Of a DNA stretch of 64,000 bases, positions 25,409 to 34,088 are shown piece by piece. The stretch is from Streptomyces xanthophaeus (GTDB taxonomy: Bacteria > Actinomycetota > Actinomycetes > Streptomycetales > Streptomycetaceae), in NCBI RefSeq assembly GCF_000725805.1, contig NZ_JOFT01000011.1:1-64000 (forward strand), written 5' to 3'. A program made the position numbers and the translations under genes. Every line of letters starts with the position of its first letter. The first letter of the stretch is position 1. A model generated the notes under the pieces. That model was not told the origin of the DNA. It worked only from the letters and a program-made list of their open reading frames with translations, and did not search any database.

Positions 25409-26011
25409 ATGAAAGAGAACCCCTGGTTCGAGTACGACGAAGACGATCTGAACGTCGCACAACGCGCGTTCGCGGACGTTCTCGCCGAACGTGCTCGCTC
25501 CTGGCTGGTCTACCCGGATGACACAGCCGTGGTGCCTCCGGCCCACGCCTACGATCACGAGCTGATCGTCTGGCTGGACATCGTCGATCCGCAGCGCAAC
25601 CAGGGGATCCTGACCGTGGGCGCCCACTTCAACGGGACCGCCGTCCATGCAGACAAGCTCCACAATCAGCTCTTCTCGCTGCCGGAGGAGGCGACTGAGT
25701 TCACCTTCACAGCCGCCGGAAGCCCAGGAGAACTGGCAGAACGGACAGCTGCTTGGTTCGAGGCCATCCTTGCGCGCCCGCTGGTCCGCTGCGAATGGCA
25801 GCACGCGGGCAAAACGTACGCGACGCGCTACGAGTTCGCCGATACGGGCCGAGGCCTCATCGAGAGCTTCAACGACGCCCTCGCACCCCGCCCACTTCGG
25901 AAGCGACTCGCCGCACAAGGCATCATCCGAGGCCGTGGGCGGATCAACCGCGCCCACCTGAGCGAACCAGACCTGATCGCATCAGTCAGAGGCAACCACC
26001 CCGGTCAGTAG
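25409..26011 (+). CDS. hypothetical protein (200 aa)
   Basis: Starts MKENPWFEYDEDDLNVAQRA. Motifs: HELIVWLDIVDPQRNQGILT, HFNGTAVHADKLHNQLFSLP, AAWFEAILARPLVRCEWQHA. It is a soluble alpha/beta protein with good coding statistics and a clear terminator 25 nt downstream. No domain recognised. Similar stand-alone proteins occur in Streptomyces accessory DNA, sometimes in toxin-immunity islands, but nothing here proves such a role. Confidence 0.6.
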   Translation: MKENPWFEYDEDDLNVAQRAFADVLAERARSWLVYPDDTAVVPPAHAYDHELIVWLDIVDPQRNQGILTVGAHFNGTAVHADKLHNQLFSLPEEATEFTFTAAGSPGELAERTAAWFEAILARPLVRCEWQHAGKTYATRYEFADTGRGLIESFNDALAPRPLRKRLAAQGIIRGRGRINRAHLSEPDLIASVRGNHPGQ

Positions 26012-26035
26012 GCACGGAACAGCCCTTAGCCATAC

Positions 26036-26065
26036 AAGAGGGGCGGCAACCCTGCCGCCCCTCTT
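26036..26065 (+). terminator. rho-independent-like terminator
   Basis: AAGAGGGGCGGC and GCCGCCCCTCTT form a 12-bp stem around AACCCT, 25 nt past the stop of the 200-aa gene. Confidence 0.75.
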
Positions 26066-26766
26066 CACCTTCCGGCCGTAATGGAGGGTGTCCGTGCTGG
26101 CTTCCGCGGCCAGCTCGAAGAACGCGCATCGGGTCGGTGATTCGCGGCCGTCCCAGGGGATGGTAGATCGCAGGGCGGCCCACGGGATGGCCGGCGGCGG
26201 CCCGGTTGAGGTGGTGGGCAAGGTCGCGGGCGGCCTTCGGTTTCAGCGGGGGACGAGTCGGGGCCGGCGTAGAAGACGCCGGCCCACGACGGCGGGGAGC
26301 CGCGCGTCAACACGGTCTCACCGAAAGGCCTGGTCGGCTGGTTGCATCCGGTCGCTCAGGGCCTGCAAGTCCCGCAAGGACTCATCTGCGTCCCACCATG
26401 CCTGCCGGGACGCCGGGACGGCAAGCCGAGCTGGGACGCTCATGAGCCAATTCACTGGCTGCCGTGCGGCCTGCGGACTTCCCCGGTCAAGGCCCGCACC
26501 GGCACCCCCTGGATGGCCTCCACTGGCCCCAACTCGCCTATTCCTCTGCGGGCTTATCCGCAGGTGAGCCAATATTCCGACTAGTCGGGCATATGAGATT
26601 TAGCCGTCTCGCTCTGTATTACCGTCCTCACGGTTCGTGCTGGACACTGGCTGTACCCGTACACGGCAGCGTCAACTGCCGTGGCCGCCCGGGTTGCATC
26701 CGGTCGCACGAGAGTGCCGGCGCCGAGCGTCGGCACCCTCCTTCAGGCTCCTGAAGGGATCATCCG
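26066..26766. other. 700-bp region without a supported gene
   Basis: A minus-strand peptide from about 26443 (MSVPARLAVPASRQAWWDAD) looks protein-like but lacks a ribosome-binding site. The 3' end carries two hairpins just before the next gene. Confidence 0.4.
26714..26757 (+). promoter_or_regulatory. two hairpins, the second hiding the ribosome-binding site
   Basis: GTGCCGGCG/CGTCGGCAC (26714-26736, one mismatch) is followed by CCTTCAG-GCTC-CTGAAGG (26740-26757). The GAAGGG of the second stem is the likely ribosome-binding site for ATG 26767, so folding would hide it. Could be a translational control element or simply a terminator for upstream transcripts. Confidence 0.45.
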
Positions 26767-27063
26767 ATGTCGAACACCAGCGGTGTCCTGGACACCGGCT
26801 CCACACACCAGCCGCCCGCCGTTACCGACGACTGCGGCCCTGGCGTCACCCTCGCCTACGTACTGCCCATGATCGTCTTGACGGTATGCGGCACGGTTTT
26901 GCTCCTCCTGGGCCAGGCCCCCGTCGTCGAGGTCCTCCAGCTCCTCGGCGGCTGTACCGCGCTCGGCGCCACCTACATCGCGGTGATCACCGGCGGACGC
27001 CGGGTCACCCGCATCACCAAGGCCTTCGTCCGCGGCGTGCTCGGCGCCGCCGGCAAGAGCTGA
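26767..27063 (+). CDS. small membrane protein (98 aa)
   Basis: Starts MSNTSGVLDTGSTHQPPAVT. Two hydrophobic helices follow: VTLAYVLPMIVLTVCGTVLL and VLQLLGGCTALGATYIAVIT. The tail is basic. It is 13 bp upstream of the HTH gene on the same strand, so the pair is almost certainly co-transcribed. Unknown function; possibly a partner sensed or controlled by the HTH protein. Confidence 0.6.
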   Translation: MSNTSGVLDTGSTHQPPAVTDDCGPGVTLAYVLPMIVLTVCGTVLLLLGQAPVVEVLQLLGGCTALGATYIAVITGGRRVTRITKAFVRGVLGAAGKS

Positions 27064-27076
27064 AAGGGGCAGGACA

Positions 27077-28039
27077 GTGGGACGCACATCGAAGCCGATC
27101 GCAACCACCCTTCCCGCCCTGGCCGAGCTCGCGCAGCGGCTCCGCGCTCTGCGCGAGTCCACCGGCCTCACCTTCGACCAGCTCGCTAAGACCAGCGGAC
27201 AGGTCTCGTCAGCCACGCTCAAGCGGGCTGCATCCGGCAACACAATCCCGGAAGCCAAGACGATCACCGAGTTCGTCACTGCGTGCGGAGCCGGGCACGA
27301 GGTCCTCGTCCTGATGCTGGCACTCCGCGTGGAAGCACGCATCCAGGAACGCGGGGTCCTGAAGACCCTGCGGCCACCGCGGATCGACCTCATCGGCGAC
27401 CGGCGAGACCTCAGCATCGCGCTCCAGTACGTCTACGAGGCGGCGGGCGCACCCTCCTACCGGGAAATCCGCGACCAGAGCGGCGACCCGTTCGCGCTGT
27501 CGGTGAGCACCGTGGGCCGCATCGTCACCCGTCAGAGCCTCCCGGTCGACGAGCGTCAGCTCCTCGCCTTCCTCCACGGATGCGGGGCCTTCGACCATGA
27601 CGCGGCGTGGCAGAAGACGTGGGAGAAGGTATCCAGGGCCGTGGACATCACAATGCCCGAAGCCCGTCCCGACTCCCGCGTGGCGAGCAAGACGCAGTAC
27701 CCCGTCACGGTCGGGCCGCGTGCGACCCCGGCGGTCCCTGCCTATGCCACCTCCAGGCCGAGCCGGATGGCCAGGCTGAACCGGCAACTCGCAGAACTCT
27801 CGCGCCCCAAGCCCCGCGATACAGGGATCAGCACGGTAGGCAAGTGCGCTGCAGTGGTCGCAGCCGGTATGGCCGCCGTCCCGATCGCCATGGCCGCAGC
27901 CACCGCTTCACCAGCCGGGGTGCTCGTCCCCGTCGCACTCGGCGCCGCCGCCCTAGCATCTACCAAGTCGTCAGCCAGAGTGGTCACGGCAACTGAGCCC
28001 TGGGCCATAACCCTTCTGCAGGTCCGCACAGGACGCTGA
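27077..28039 (+). CDS. XRE-like helix-turn-helix protein with C-terminal hydrophobic segment
   Basis: 320 aa from GTG 27077, with GGGGCAGG upstream. The N-terminal HTH: LAQRLRALRESTGLTFDQLA, then SGQVSSATLKRAASGNTIPE, the Streptomyces form seen in plasmid and mobile-element regulators. A second HTH-like block follows at about 130-180 (APSYREIRDQSGDPFALSVS, TVGRIVTRQSLP). The last 60 residues are hydrophobic (AAVVAAGMAAVPIAMAAATA), suggesting membrane association. Its pairing with the small membrane gene supports that. Confidence 0.7.
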   Translation: MGRTSKPIATTLPALAELAQRLRALRESTGLTFDQLAKTSGQVSSATLKRAASGNTIPEAKTITEFVTACGAGHEVLVLMLALRVEARIQERGVLKTLRPPRIDLIGDRRDLSIALQYVYEAAGAPSYREIRDQSGDPFALSVSTVGRIVTRQSLPVDERQLLAFLHGCGAFDHDAAWQKTWEKVSRAVDITMPEARPDSRVASKTQYPVTVGPRATPAVPAYATSRPSRMARLNRQLAELSRPKPRDTGISTVGKCAAVVAAGMAAVPIAMAAATASPAGVLVPVALGAAALASTKSSARVVTATEPWAITLLQVRTGR

Positions 28040-28273
28040 ACACCCCGGTCGTCGCGGGTCATGTGCGAACGCCCCTGGGGGCGCCGACGGCAGCCTTCTT
28101 GCAGAGGTCCCGTCCGCCTCCGACAGCCCCTCAGGCCTTCCTCCGACACGGACCTGATCCGCCTCCTTCGCCCCAGGCCTCTTCTCAACAGCACACCAGC
28201 GGAAAAGCCGCCGCCTCTGGCCAGCAGGGCCGCCACCCACACCTGGTGACGGCCCTCAGCGCTGCAGGCCTTG

Positions 28274-28545
28274 CTATGGAGCGGGTGTGAACTCCACATC
28301 CGTGCCGCCGCAGCCGGCCGCGATGTCCCACAGCCGCTCCCGCTCCGCCTCGTCGACGGCCAGGCCCCAGCGCGGCTTCGTCGCCGTCCACTCCGCGCCG
28401 TACCGGCACAGCGCCTCCGGTGACGAGGACAGCCACTGGGCCGGGTCCTGGTCGGCCTTCTGCCGGTTCGAGCGGGCCGTCACCGCGACCAGGGAGGCGG
28501 CCTGGCCCTGGTCGTTCGCGTACGCCTCACGCCTCGGTGTGGTCC
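28274..28545 (-). pseudogene. HNH nuclease (DUF1524-like) C-terminal remnant
   Basis: Reads TPRREAYANDQGQAASLVAV, TARSNRQKADQDPAQWLSSS, CRYGAEWTATKPRWGLAVDE. This matches the C-terminal part of secreted Streptomyces HNH/DUF1524 nucleases (ARSNRSKADQDPAEW, CRYVTEWVxxKxRWGL). The signal peptide and the first catalytic half are missing, with unrelated sequence upstream of 28545. Non-functional. Confidence 0.65.
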
Positions 28546-28599
28546 ACGCCGAAGCCCCAGCTGGCGGGGCGCGCTATTCGAAGTGCGCGGTATTCGGCA

Positions 28600-28893
28600 T
28601 GGTTCGGGGAGCTGAGCCAAGGGAGATCGCTGCGAGTGCGTGGGCGGGTGCAGGAAGCCGGGCAGCTGGAGCATCTGCGCGACGAGCAGCGGCGGGGTCG
28701 TGGCGAGCAGGCGGCGGCTGGAGCCGCCGGCCAGCCAAGAAGATGATCACGTAGTCCACGCACGGTCACAGCAGAGCCAGCAGGACACCGATCCGCACGG
28801 TTTGGGCGGCGGGCAGGAAGGCGAACATCGCGGCGATGACCAGTTGCACCACCACGAAGTTGCCTACCAGGGCCGCGGACAGGAACCGGCGCC
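28600..28893 (-). pseudogene. Acr3/bile-acid-symporter-like transporter remnant
   Basis: Minus strand from 28893 reads FLSAALVGNFVVVQLVIAAM and FLPAAQTVRIGVLLALL, then TGA, then PCVDYVIIFLAG. A shifted frame continues SRRLLATTPLLLVAQMLQLP. In arsenic-resistance members of this superfamily the segment reads VLLxLLxPCxDYVxxF, so the TGA replaces one residue (probably Cys or Thr). Both ends are missing. It is the only trace of an arsenite pump in the window. Confidence 0.5.
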
Positions 28894-29031
28894 GTCACGC
28901 AGAGAGCGGACCAGTTGGCAGGACCTGTATCTGAGGGAACCCTTTCGGAGGTGCCGTAGGTCGCACGTTCGGGTACGGCAGTCGTCTCGTTCCCCGGCGA
29001 GGGGGTAGCCGCTCACCGAGTATGGGACCTG

Positions 29032-29670
29032 ATGACGGCTTGCTCGTTCCTGTTCTCCTCGTCTCTCCTTCCTCCTCTCGCTTCGGCGTCCGGAAGAGGG
29101 GTGACGAGGGCTGCCTCTTTTGCCGTGCTGGCAACGGTCCTGTCAGCCGCAGGGCATCACTTGATGTTCGGCGGCACTCCGTCGGTCAGCGCATGTCTGA
29201 TTGCTCTCCTGGGGCTGTTCGCTGTGGCGTTGCCGCGAGCCGGAAGGCCGGGCTCGCTGAGCTCCGGTCTGGGCGCCATGGCCGTTGCGCAAGCGGTCAC
29301 CTGCTGGTGGTTCGCTCACTGGGGGGATCATCCTGGGTCCGCGCCGGTTTCTCTTCACGACGGTCTGTGGGGCATGTCCTACCTCGCCCTGACTCTGGCC
29401 GTCGGCTGGGCCCTGCACGCCGCCGACGACTCTTGCTCGTGGCTTGTGAGCGCGGTGCACGAGACGCTGGGCTCCGTGGCTGAATGCCTGCGCGCTCTGT
29501 TCGCCCCCTGGGCCACCCAGACAGATGTGCGGGGCCTGCGACCGTTCACCGGCCCGACGCGCGGCAAGAGGGGTGAATCCCCTCACGAGATTCTTCTGGC
29601 CGATTCGGTCGTGCGCCGCGGTCCCCCTTGCCGTTTTCGCCCACGCTTGCCGGCGATTCGGCAGGCATGA
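29032..29670 (+). CDS. hypothetical integral membrane protein
   Basis: 212 aa with about four hydrophobic helices: AASFAVLATVLSAAGHHLMF, SACLIALLGLFAVALPRAG, MAVAQAVTCWWFAHWG, LWGMSYLALTLAVGWALHAA. Several His and Trp lie near the helices. A soluble, Arg-rich C-terminus follows. No ribosome-binding site stands out. It resembles uncharacterised Streptomyces membrane proteins near copper or metal genes, but that is only an impression. Confidence 0.55.
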   Translation: MTACSFLFSSSLLPPLASASGRGVTRAASFAVLATVLSAAGHHLMFGGTPSVSACLIALLGLFAVALPRAGRPGSLSSGLGAMAVAQAVTCWWFAHWGDHPGSAPVSLHDGLWGMSYLALTLAVGWALHAADDSCSWLVSAVHETLGSVAECLRALFAPWATQTDVRGLRPFTGPTRGKRGESPHEILLADSVVRRGPPCRFRPRLPAIRQA

Positions 29671-29860
29671 GGCCGTAGGCGCCCACGCATCCTGGCTCCG
29701 CTTCCCCGTCACGCGGGGTCTGCGGGGGGGGGGACGACCTTGCCCGGCTCACCGAAGACGCCGGGCCATGCCTGTGCGCCCGTTGTTCTCGGCCTGGCCG
29801 GAAGCCGTCGCGGCAGATCGGTCACGGCCCCCGTGAGTAGTCCGAGCAGCAGGAGCCGAC

Positions 29861-30952
29861 GTGACCACCCAACGCATTGAAGTGATTCACCCTGACGACA
29901 TGAGCCCGACCGACGTGGAGCTGTGGGGCGAGGTGCGGGCCGGGACGGCGCCCGTGGCCAATCCCTTCATGAGCTCGGAGTTCTGCCGGGCGGTCGGCCG
30001 TGTCCGGCGGGGTGCCAGGGTTGCGGTGGTGCGCCAGGACGGCGAGTCCGCCGGCTTCTTCCCTTTCGAGCGGGGCCGGTGGGGTCGTGGTCGTGCGATC
30101 GGCCTGGGCGTCTCCGACTGCCAAGGCGCTGTCCTACGGTCGGGCCTGCAGGTGGATCCGCGCGAACTGCTGCGGGCCAGTGCCCTGGATGTCTGGGAGT
30201 TCAACCATCTCGAAAGCGGTCAGGACTTGTTCCTGCCCTTCGTGACCGGGCGGTTCGCCTCACCCGTCATCGACCTCAGCGCCGGCTACGCGCAGTACGA
30301 GACAGTGCTTCGAACACGGTCCCGCAAGTTTCTCAAGTCGACGCTGGCGCAGGATCGCCGTCTGGGACGGCACGTCGGGCCGCTGAAGTTCGTCTTCGAC
30401 GAACGAAACCCTGAGGCCTTGCGGACGCTGATGGCGTGGAAGTCCGCTCAGTACCGTCGAACAGGCCGCCGCGACCGGTTCGCCCAGACCTGGATCACCA
30501 ACCTGGTGCGGATCCTCGCGGACACCGCCGCGCCCGCCTGCTCGGGCGTGTTGTCGGTGCTGTACGCGGGTGACAGGCCCGTCGCCGCGCACTTCGGCCT
30601 GCGCTCACGCACCGTCCTGTCGTGCTGGTTCCCCTCCTACGACCGGAGCTTCGCGAAGTTCTCCCCCGGTCTGGTTCTGCATCTCCGCATGATCGAAGCG
30701 GCCGCTTCCGCGGGGATCGGGATGCTCGACCTCGGCAGGGGTGATGCCGCCTACAAGGATGCACTCAAGACACGGGAGCTGACGGTTCACGAAGGGGCTC
30801 TTCTACGGCCCAGGCCCGGCGCGGCCCTTCACTGGCTCAGCCGCGAACCGTCCCGTGCTGTCCGCCGTTTCGTGCGGGAGCGGCCTCAGCTCAAGGCCGC
30901 GGCCGTACACACCATGGAAACGGTCGGCAAGATGCGCGAACGTCGATCCTGA
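29861..30952 (+). CDS. GNAT-fold protein of the BioF2/CelD-like family (Acetyltransf_6)
   Basis: 363 aa from GTG 29861, with GGAG upstream. The N-terminal GNAT-like half (NPFMSSEFCRAVGRVRRGAR, VAVVRQDGESAGFFPFE) leads to the family core KFLKSTLAQDRRLGRHVGPL, WKSAQYRRTGRRDRF and SVLYAGDRPVAAHFGLRSRT, then SFAKFSPGLVLHLRMIEAAA. Relatives act in exopolysaccharide or cell-envelope assembly. Isolated gene here; a run of ten G lies 130 bp upstream. Acceptor unknown. Confidence 0.75.
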   Translation: MTTQRIEVIHPDDMSPTDVELWGEVRAGTAPVANPFMSSEFCRAVGRVRRGARVAVVRQDGESAGFFPFERGRWGRGRAIGLGVSDCQGAVLRSGLQVDPRELLRASALDVWEFNHLESGQDLFLPFVTGRFASPVIDLSAGYAQYETVLRTRSRKFLKSTLAQDRRLGRHVGPLKFVFDERNPEALRTLMAWKSAQYRRTGRRDRFAQTWITNLVRILADTAAPACSGVLSVLYAGDRPVAAHFGLRSRTVLSCWFPSYDRSFAKFSPGLVLHLRMIEAAASAGIGMLDLGRGDAAYKDALKTRELTVHEGALLRPRPGAALHWLSREPSRAVRRFVRERPQLKAAAVHTMETVGKMRERRS

Positions 30953-31232
30953 GGAGCGGCTCGAATCCGGTCACGTGCGCTGCAAGCGGCCCACGAGCAC
31001 CGGCGCCCCGAGACGGCATGCGCCACACCGCCGCTGAGCGAGCAGACGAGGGGATCCCGGGTCCAGTCGGCCCTGGCGGCTCCGGTGACCTTCGTGGGCC
31101 ACCGGGGACGGGTCCGTGGTGGACTTCGAGCGGGTCAGCCGGCGCCGTGGTGCGCGAGTACCGCGTGCTGGTCGGCGCTGCCGGTGTGGTCGGTGTGGCC
31201 AGTCGCGGCGGTCAGCCGCGGTACCGCGTGGA

Positions 31233-32207
31233 TCAGGCGTGTTCGGCGGCGACGGCGAGTTCGTGGGCCTGGACGACGTTCAGCCGGGGGTCGACGACGA
31301 TGTCGGCTTCGGCGCGCAGGGCGTGGCCGATCCACCGCATCCGTACCTGGCCCAGGTCGCGGACGCCGTCCACGGCACGCAAGGCGTGTTCGGCCTGGTC
31401 GACGAGTGCGGGGTCGACGGAGTCCATGAGCCGGCGGTAGACCTCGCGGGCCGCGCCGCGGAGCACGGCGAGGATGGCGAGGGTGATGAGGAGGCCGACG
31501 ATGGGGTCGGCGTACTTCCAGCCGATGGCCGCTCCGCCGGCGCCGAGGAGGACGGCGAGGGAGGTGAAGCCGTCGGTGCGGGCGTGCAGTCCGTCGGCGA
31601 CCAGGGCGGCGGAGCCGATCTTGCGGCCGGTGCGGATGCGGTAGCGGGCCACCCACTCGTTGCCGATGAACCCGCTGAGCGCGGCGGCGGCCACGGCCCA
31701 CAGGTGGGTGACGTCGCGCGGGTTGAGGAGCCGGTCGATGGCCGTGTAGGCGGCCAGGGCGGAGGACGCGGCGATGGTCAGCACGATGGCGATGCCGGCG
31801 AGGTCCTCGGCACGGCCGTAGCCGTAGGTGTAGCGGCGGTTCGCCGCCCGCCGCCCGAGTACGAACGCGATGCCCAGCGGAACGGCGGTCAGCGCGTCGG
31901 CGGCGTTGTGGATGGTGTCGCCGAGCAGGGCCACCGACCCCGACAGGGCGACCACCGCAGCCTGGATGACCGTGGTCACGCCCAGGATGCCCAACGACAG
32001 CCACAAGGTGCGCATGCCCTCCTTGGAGGTCTCCATCGCGGAGTCGACCTTGTCGGCCGCCTCGTGGCTGTGCGGGGCCACCAGATGAGTGACCTGATGG
32101 CGCAGCCGGGACCAGCGAGAACCCGCACTTCCATGGCTGTGGTCGTGGGGGTGCCCGGGGCCGGCGGCCGGGCCGTGATCCTGGTTGTGGTCGTGGTGGG
32201 TACTCAC
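31233..32207 (-). CDS. cation diffusion facilitator (Zn/Co-type) exporter, C-terminal tail lost by frameshift
   Basis: 324 aa from GTG 32207 (VSTHHDHNQDHGPAAG), with a His-rich cytosolic N-terminus. Metal-site motifs of CDF proteins are present: LLGDTIHNAADALTAVPLGI (HxxxD, TM2) and LVADGLHARTDGFTSLAVLL (HxxxD, TM5). The cytosolic domain ends EADIVVDPRLNVVQAHELAV AAEHA. The stop at 31233 comes from a missing base. The next frame continues LIHAVPRLTAATGHTDHTGS to a natural end at 31135. Divergent from an SmtB-type repressor with an operator between. Exports zinc or a similar ion in exchange for protons. Confidence 0.85.
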   Translation of the reverse strand: MSTHHDHNQDHGPAAGPGHPHDHSHGSAGSRWSRLRHQVTHLVAPHSHEAADKVDSAMETSKEGMRTLWLSLGILGVTTVIQAAVVALSGSVALLGDTIHNAADALTAVPLGIAFVLGRRAANRRYTYGYGRAEDLAGIAIVLTIAASSALAAYTAIDRLLNPRDVTHLWAVAAAALSGFIGNEWVARYRIRTGRKIGSAALVADGLHARTDGFTSLAVLLGAGGAAIGWKYADPIVGLLITLAILAVLRGAAREVYRRLMDSVDPALVDQAEHALRAVDGVRDLGQVRMRWIGHALRAEADIVVDPRLNVVQAHELAVAAEHA

Positions 32208-32296
32208 GGCGAAGGCGCCTTCCGGGAGAGGGTGCGGGGCAGCACGGCGCGGAACCGTGTCAGGGCCGGGCCGGTCACACCACCATACCGGAACAC

Positions 32297-32312
32297 ATGA
32301 ACAGGTCTTCAT
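32297..32312. promoter_or_regulatory. SmtB/ArsR-type operator
   Basis: ATGAACA-GG-TCTTCAT, an imperfect palindrome (6 of 7) of the TGAA/TTCA type bound by SmtB/CzrA regulators. It is centred 22 bp before the repressor start and about 90 bp from the divergent CDF start. Confidence 0.6.
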
Positions 32313-32326
32313 ATGTAGGGGGTAAG

Positions 32327-32722
32327 ATGGCTCCCATGGGCCACGACATCGATGGCGGACACCGCGCCACCACCCGCGAACGCCTCGACGCGGCGGGGGC
32401 CGCCGACGTCGCCGCCACTCTCCAGGCGCTGGCGACCCCGTCCCGGCTGCGGATCCTCGCCCGGCTCCAGGAAGGGCCCTGCGCGGTGGCCGCGCTCGCC
32501 GAAGCCGTGGAGATGGAGCCCTCGGCCTGCTCCCACCAGCTCCGCCTGCTGCGCAACCTCGGACTGGTGGCGGGTGAGCGGCAGGGGCGCTCGATTGTCT
32601 ACACCCTCTATGACCACCACGTCGCCCAGCTCCTGGACCAGGCCCTCTTCCACGTCGAGCACCTGCGCATGGGCATGCGCGACGCTTCCTCCACGGCAAC
32701 GGTCCCCGCCGCCGCCCTGTAG
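32327..32722 (+). CDS. SmtB/CzrA-type zinc-sensing repressor
   Basis: 131 aa from ATG 32327 (MAPMGHDIDGG), with AGGGGG 7 nt upstream. ArsR-type HTH: ALATPSRLRILARLQEGPCA, then SACSHQLRLLRNLGLVAGER. The alpha-5 metal site fits the CzrA/SmtB pattern D-x-H-x10-H-x2-H exactly (D96, H98, H109, H112 in YDHHVAQLLDQALFHVEH). It should bind Zn(II) or Co(II), not arsenic. It would repress the divergent CDF exporter and itself. Confidence 0.85.
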   Translation: MAPMGHDIDGGHRATTRERLDAAGAADVAATLQALATPSRLRILARLQEGPCAVAALAEAVEMEPSACSHQLRLLRNLGLVAGERQGRSIVYTLYDHHVAQLLDQALFHVEHLRMGMRDASSTATVPAAAL

Positions 32723-32743
32723 CGGTTTCGCCGCCGGCACGGC

Positions 32744-33420
32744 TCAGATACCGGGAAGGCCGGCCAGGGCCGCGCCCAGCCCGAGGGCGGCACAGATGCC
32801 AAGGGTGCGCAGGACGCTCCAGCGGAGCTTGAAGATCAGCAGCACCGCGATCACGGTGATCGCCAGGGCGGCGGGGCGCAGGATGGTCAGGTCGGGCAGG
32901 GCGATGCGCACAGGGCCGAAGGTCTTGGCCTTCACGCCGGTGAAGAGGGCGTGTTCGGCGAAGTAGAGAGCGAGGTTGGCGATGACGCCGACGACGGCTG
33001 CGGTGATGCCGGTCAGGGCGGCGGAGATCTTGCGGTTGCCGCGCAGGCGCTCGATGTAGGGGGCGCCGAGGAAGATGAACAGGAAGCACGGCACGAAGGT
33101 CACCCAGGTGGTGAGCAGGGCGCCGAGCAGAGCCGCGGCCCACGGGTCGAGGCCGCCGGGGTCGCGGTAGGCGCCGATGAACGCGACGAATTGCACCACC
33201 ATGATCAGTGGTCCCGGCGTCGTCTCGGCCAGAGCGAGACCGCTGACCATCTCTTTGACGCTGAGCCAGCCGTAGGTTTGCACGGCCTGCTGGGCGACGA
33301 AGGCCAGCACCGCGCAGGCGCCGCCGAAGGTGATCAGCGCGGCGCCGGAGAAGAACAGTCCCTGGGCGGTGAAGACGCTTCCGGTGCCCGTCAGCAGGGC
33401 GATGGCGGCCACCCAACCGT
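32744..33420 (-). CDS. chrA: ChrA chromate transporter, C-terminal half only
   Basis: About 225 residues of the second CHR domain: [40 protein letters not shown] and [20 protein letters not shown]. Six hydrophobic helices follow to GLPGI. Full ChrA has two such halves, and the first is absent. A nearby ATG at 33456 gives [16 protein letters not shown] in another frame and may be the original or a recruited start one frameshift away. Paired half-size ChrA proteins exist but need a partner, which is not seen. Probably a truncated gene. Confidence 0.6.
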
Positions 33421-33711
33421 GACCGCCAAAACCGGAAGAATGCGCTTGTAGTTCATGATCGCTCCAACGAGCGGGCCCCCGGGGACGCAACGGGTCACAT
33501 GCGCACCCCGCATACCCTCCCCCTCGAAGGCTCCCCGGGGCAGCCCCCGAAGCCGCTACCGGCGCGCCACTCGCCAACAAAATCGAACAGGTGATGGAGT
33601 AGGAGGATCCCGTACCGAGGAGCAGCGCCATGACCTCCCCCGCCCCGTCCCCCACAGTCAGACCGCAGGTCGCCACGTGGCCCCCTTCGCAGACTGGCCC
33701 GTGTTGTCGGT

Positions 33712-33904
33712 GCCACGCTGCGACCTGCCGTTACGGGGTGGGAGCGTCGCTCTTTTCTCTTGGGGTGGGTCAGCTGTGGCGTGACGTGGAGTGAGGTGGG
33801 TTCGTTGAGCCCCTGGGACTCGTTCTCGGAGGGTGTGGCTCTGCGGCGGGTTATTGCACGACTCGATGCGGGAGTTGCGGATGCGGGCGTTCCCCGTGGT
33901 GATG
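33712..33904 (+). repeat. 193-nt direct repeat, copy B
   Basis: GCCACGCTGCGACCTGCCGT through the MRAFPVVM codons. Matches 11077-11270 in the same orientation with scattered substitutions. The two copies bracket 22.4 kb. Confidence 0.8.
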
Positions 33905-34066
33905 CTGGGTCCTCCTACGGGCGTGGCCGAGCTCCAGATGACGATCACCCGGCTGGAACAGACCAACACCGAACTGAAGCGGACGCTGGAAGATTGCCAG
34001 GGCGAACTCGACGCCGCGCGGGCCGCGAACCGGGACCTGACCCGCGCCCTGAATCAGCGCGGATAG
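33881..34066 (+). pseudogene. coiled-coil tail, possibly TnpC/DUF6262-like
   Basis: After the shared MRAFPVVM codons the frame gives VAELQMTITRLEQTNTELKR, then TLEDCQGELDAARAANRDLT and a stop. It is a pure coiled coil. The C-termini of TnpC-like accessory proteins of Tn554-type elements look like this. Here it is fused directly to the repeat that elsewhere leads an integrase, as if the genes between were deleted. Confidence 0.45.
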
Positions 34067-34088
34067 CCCGACCACGTCCGGCACGGGC

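Noticed and set aside
26318..26443. 41-codon minus-strand peptide MSVPARLAVPASRQAWWDAD
   Set aside because: No ribosome-binding site and no operon context; chance ORF not excluded.
31233..33416. 727-codon open frame on the minus strand
   Set aside because: Only the part from 32207 down is the CDF exporter. The upstream part is Arg/Pro-rich antisense to the SmtB gene and out of frame with ChrA.
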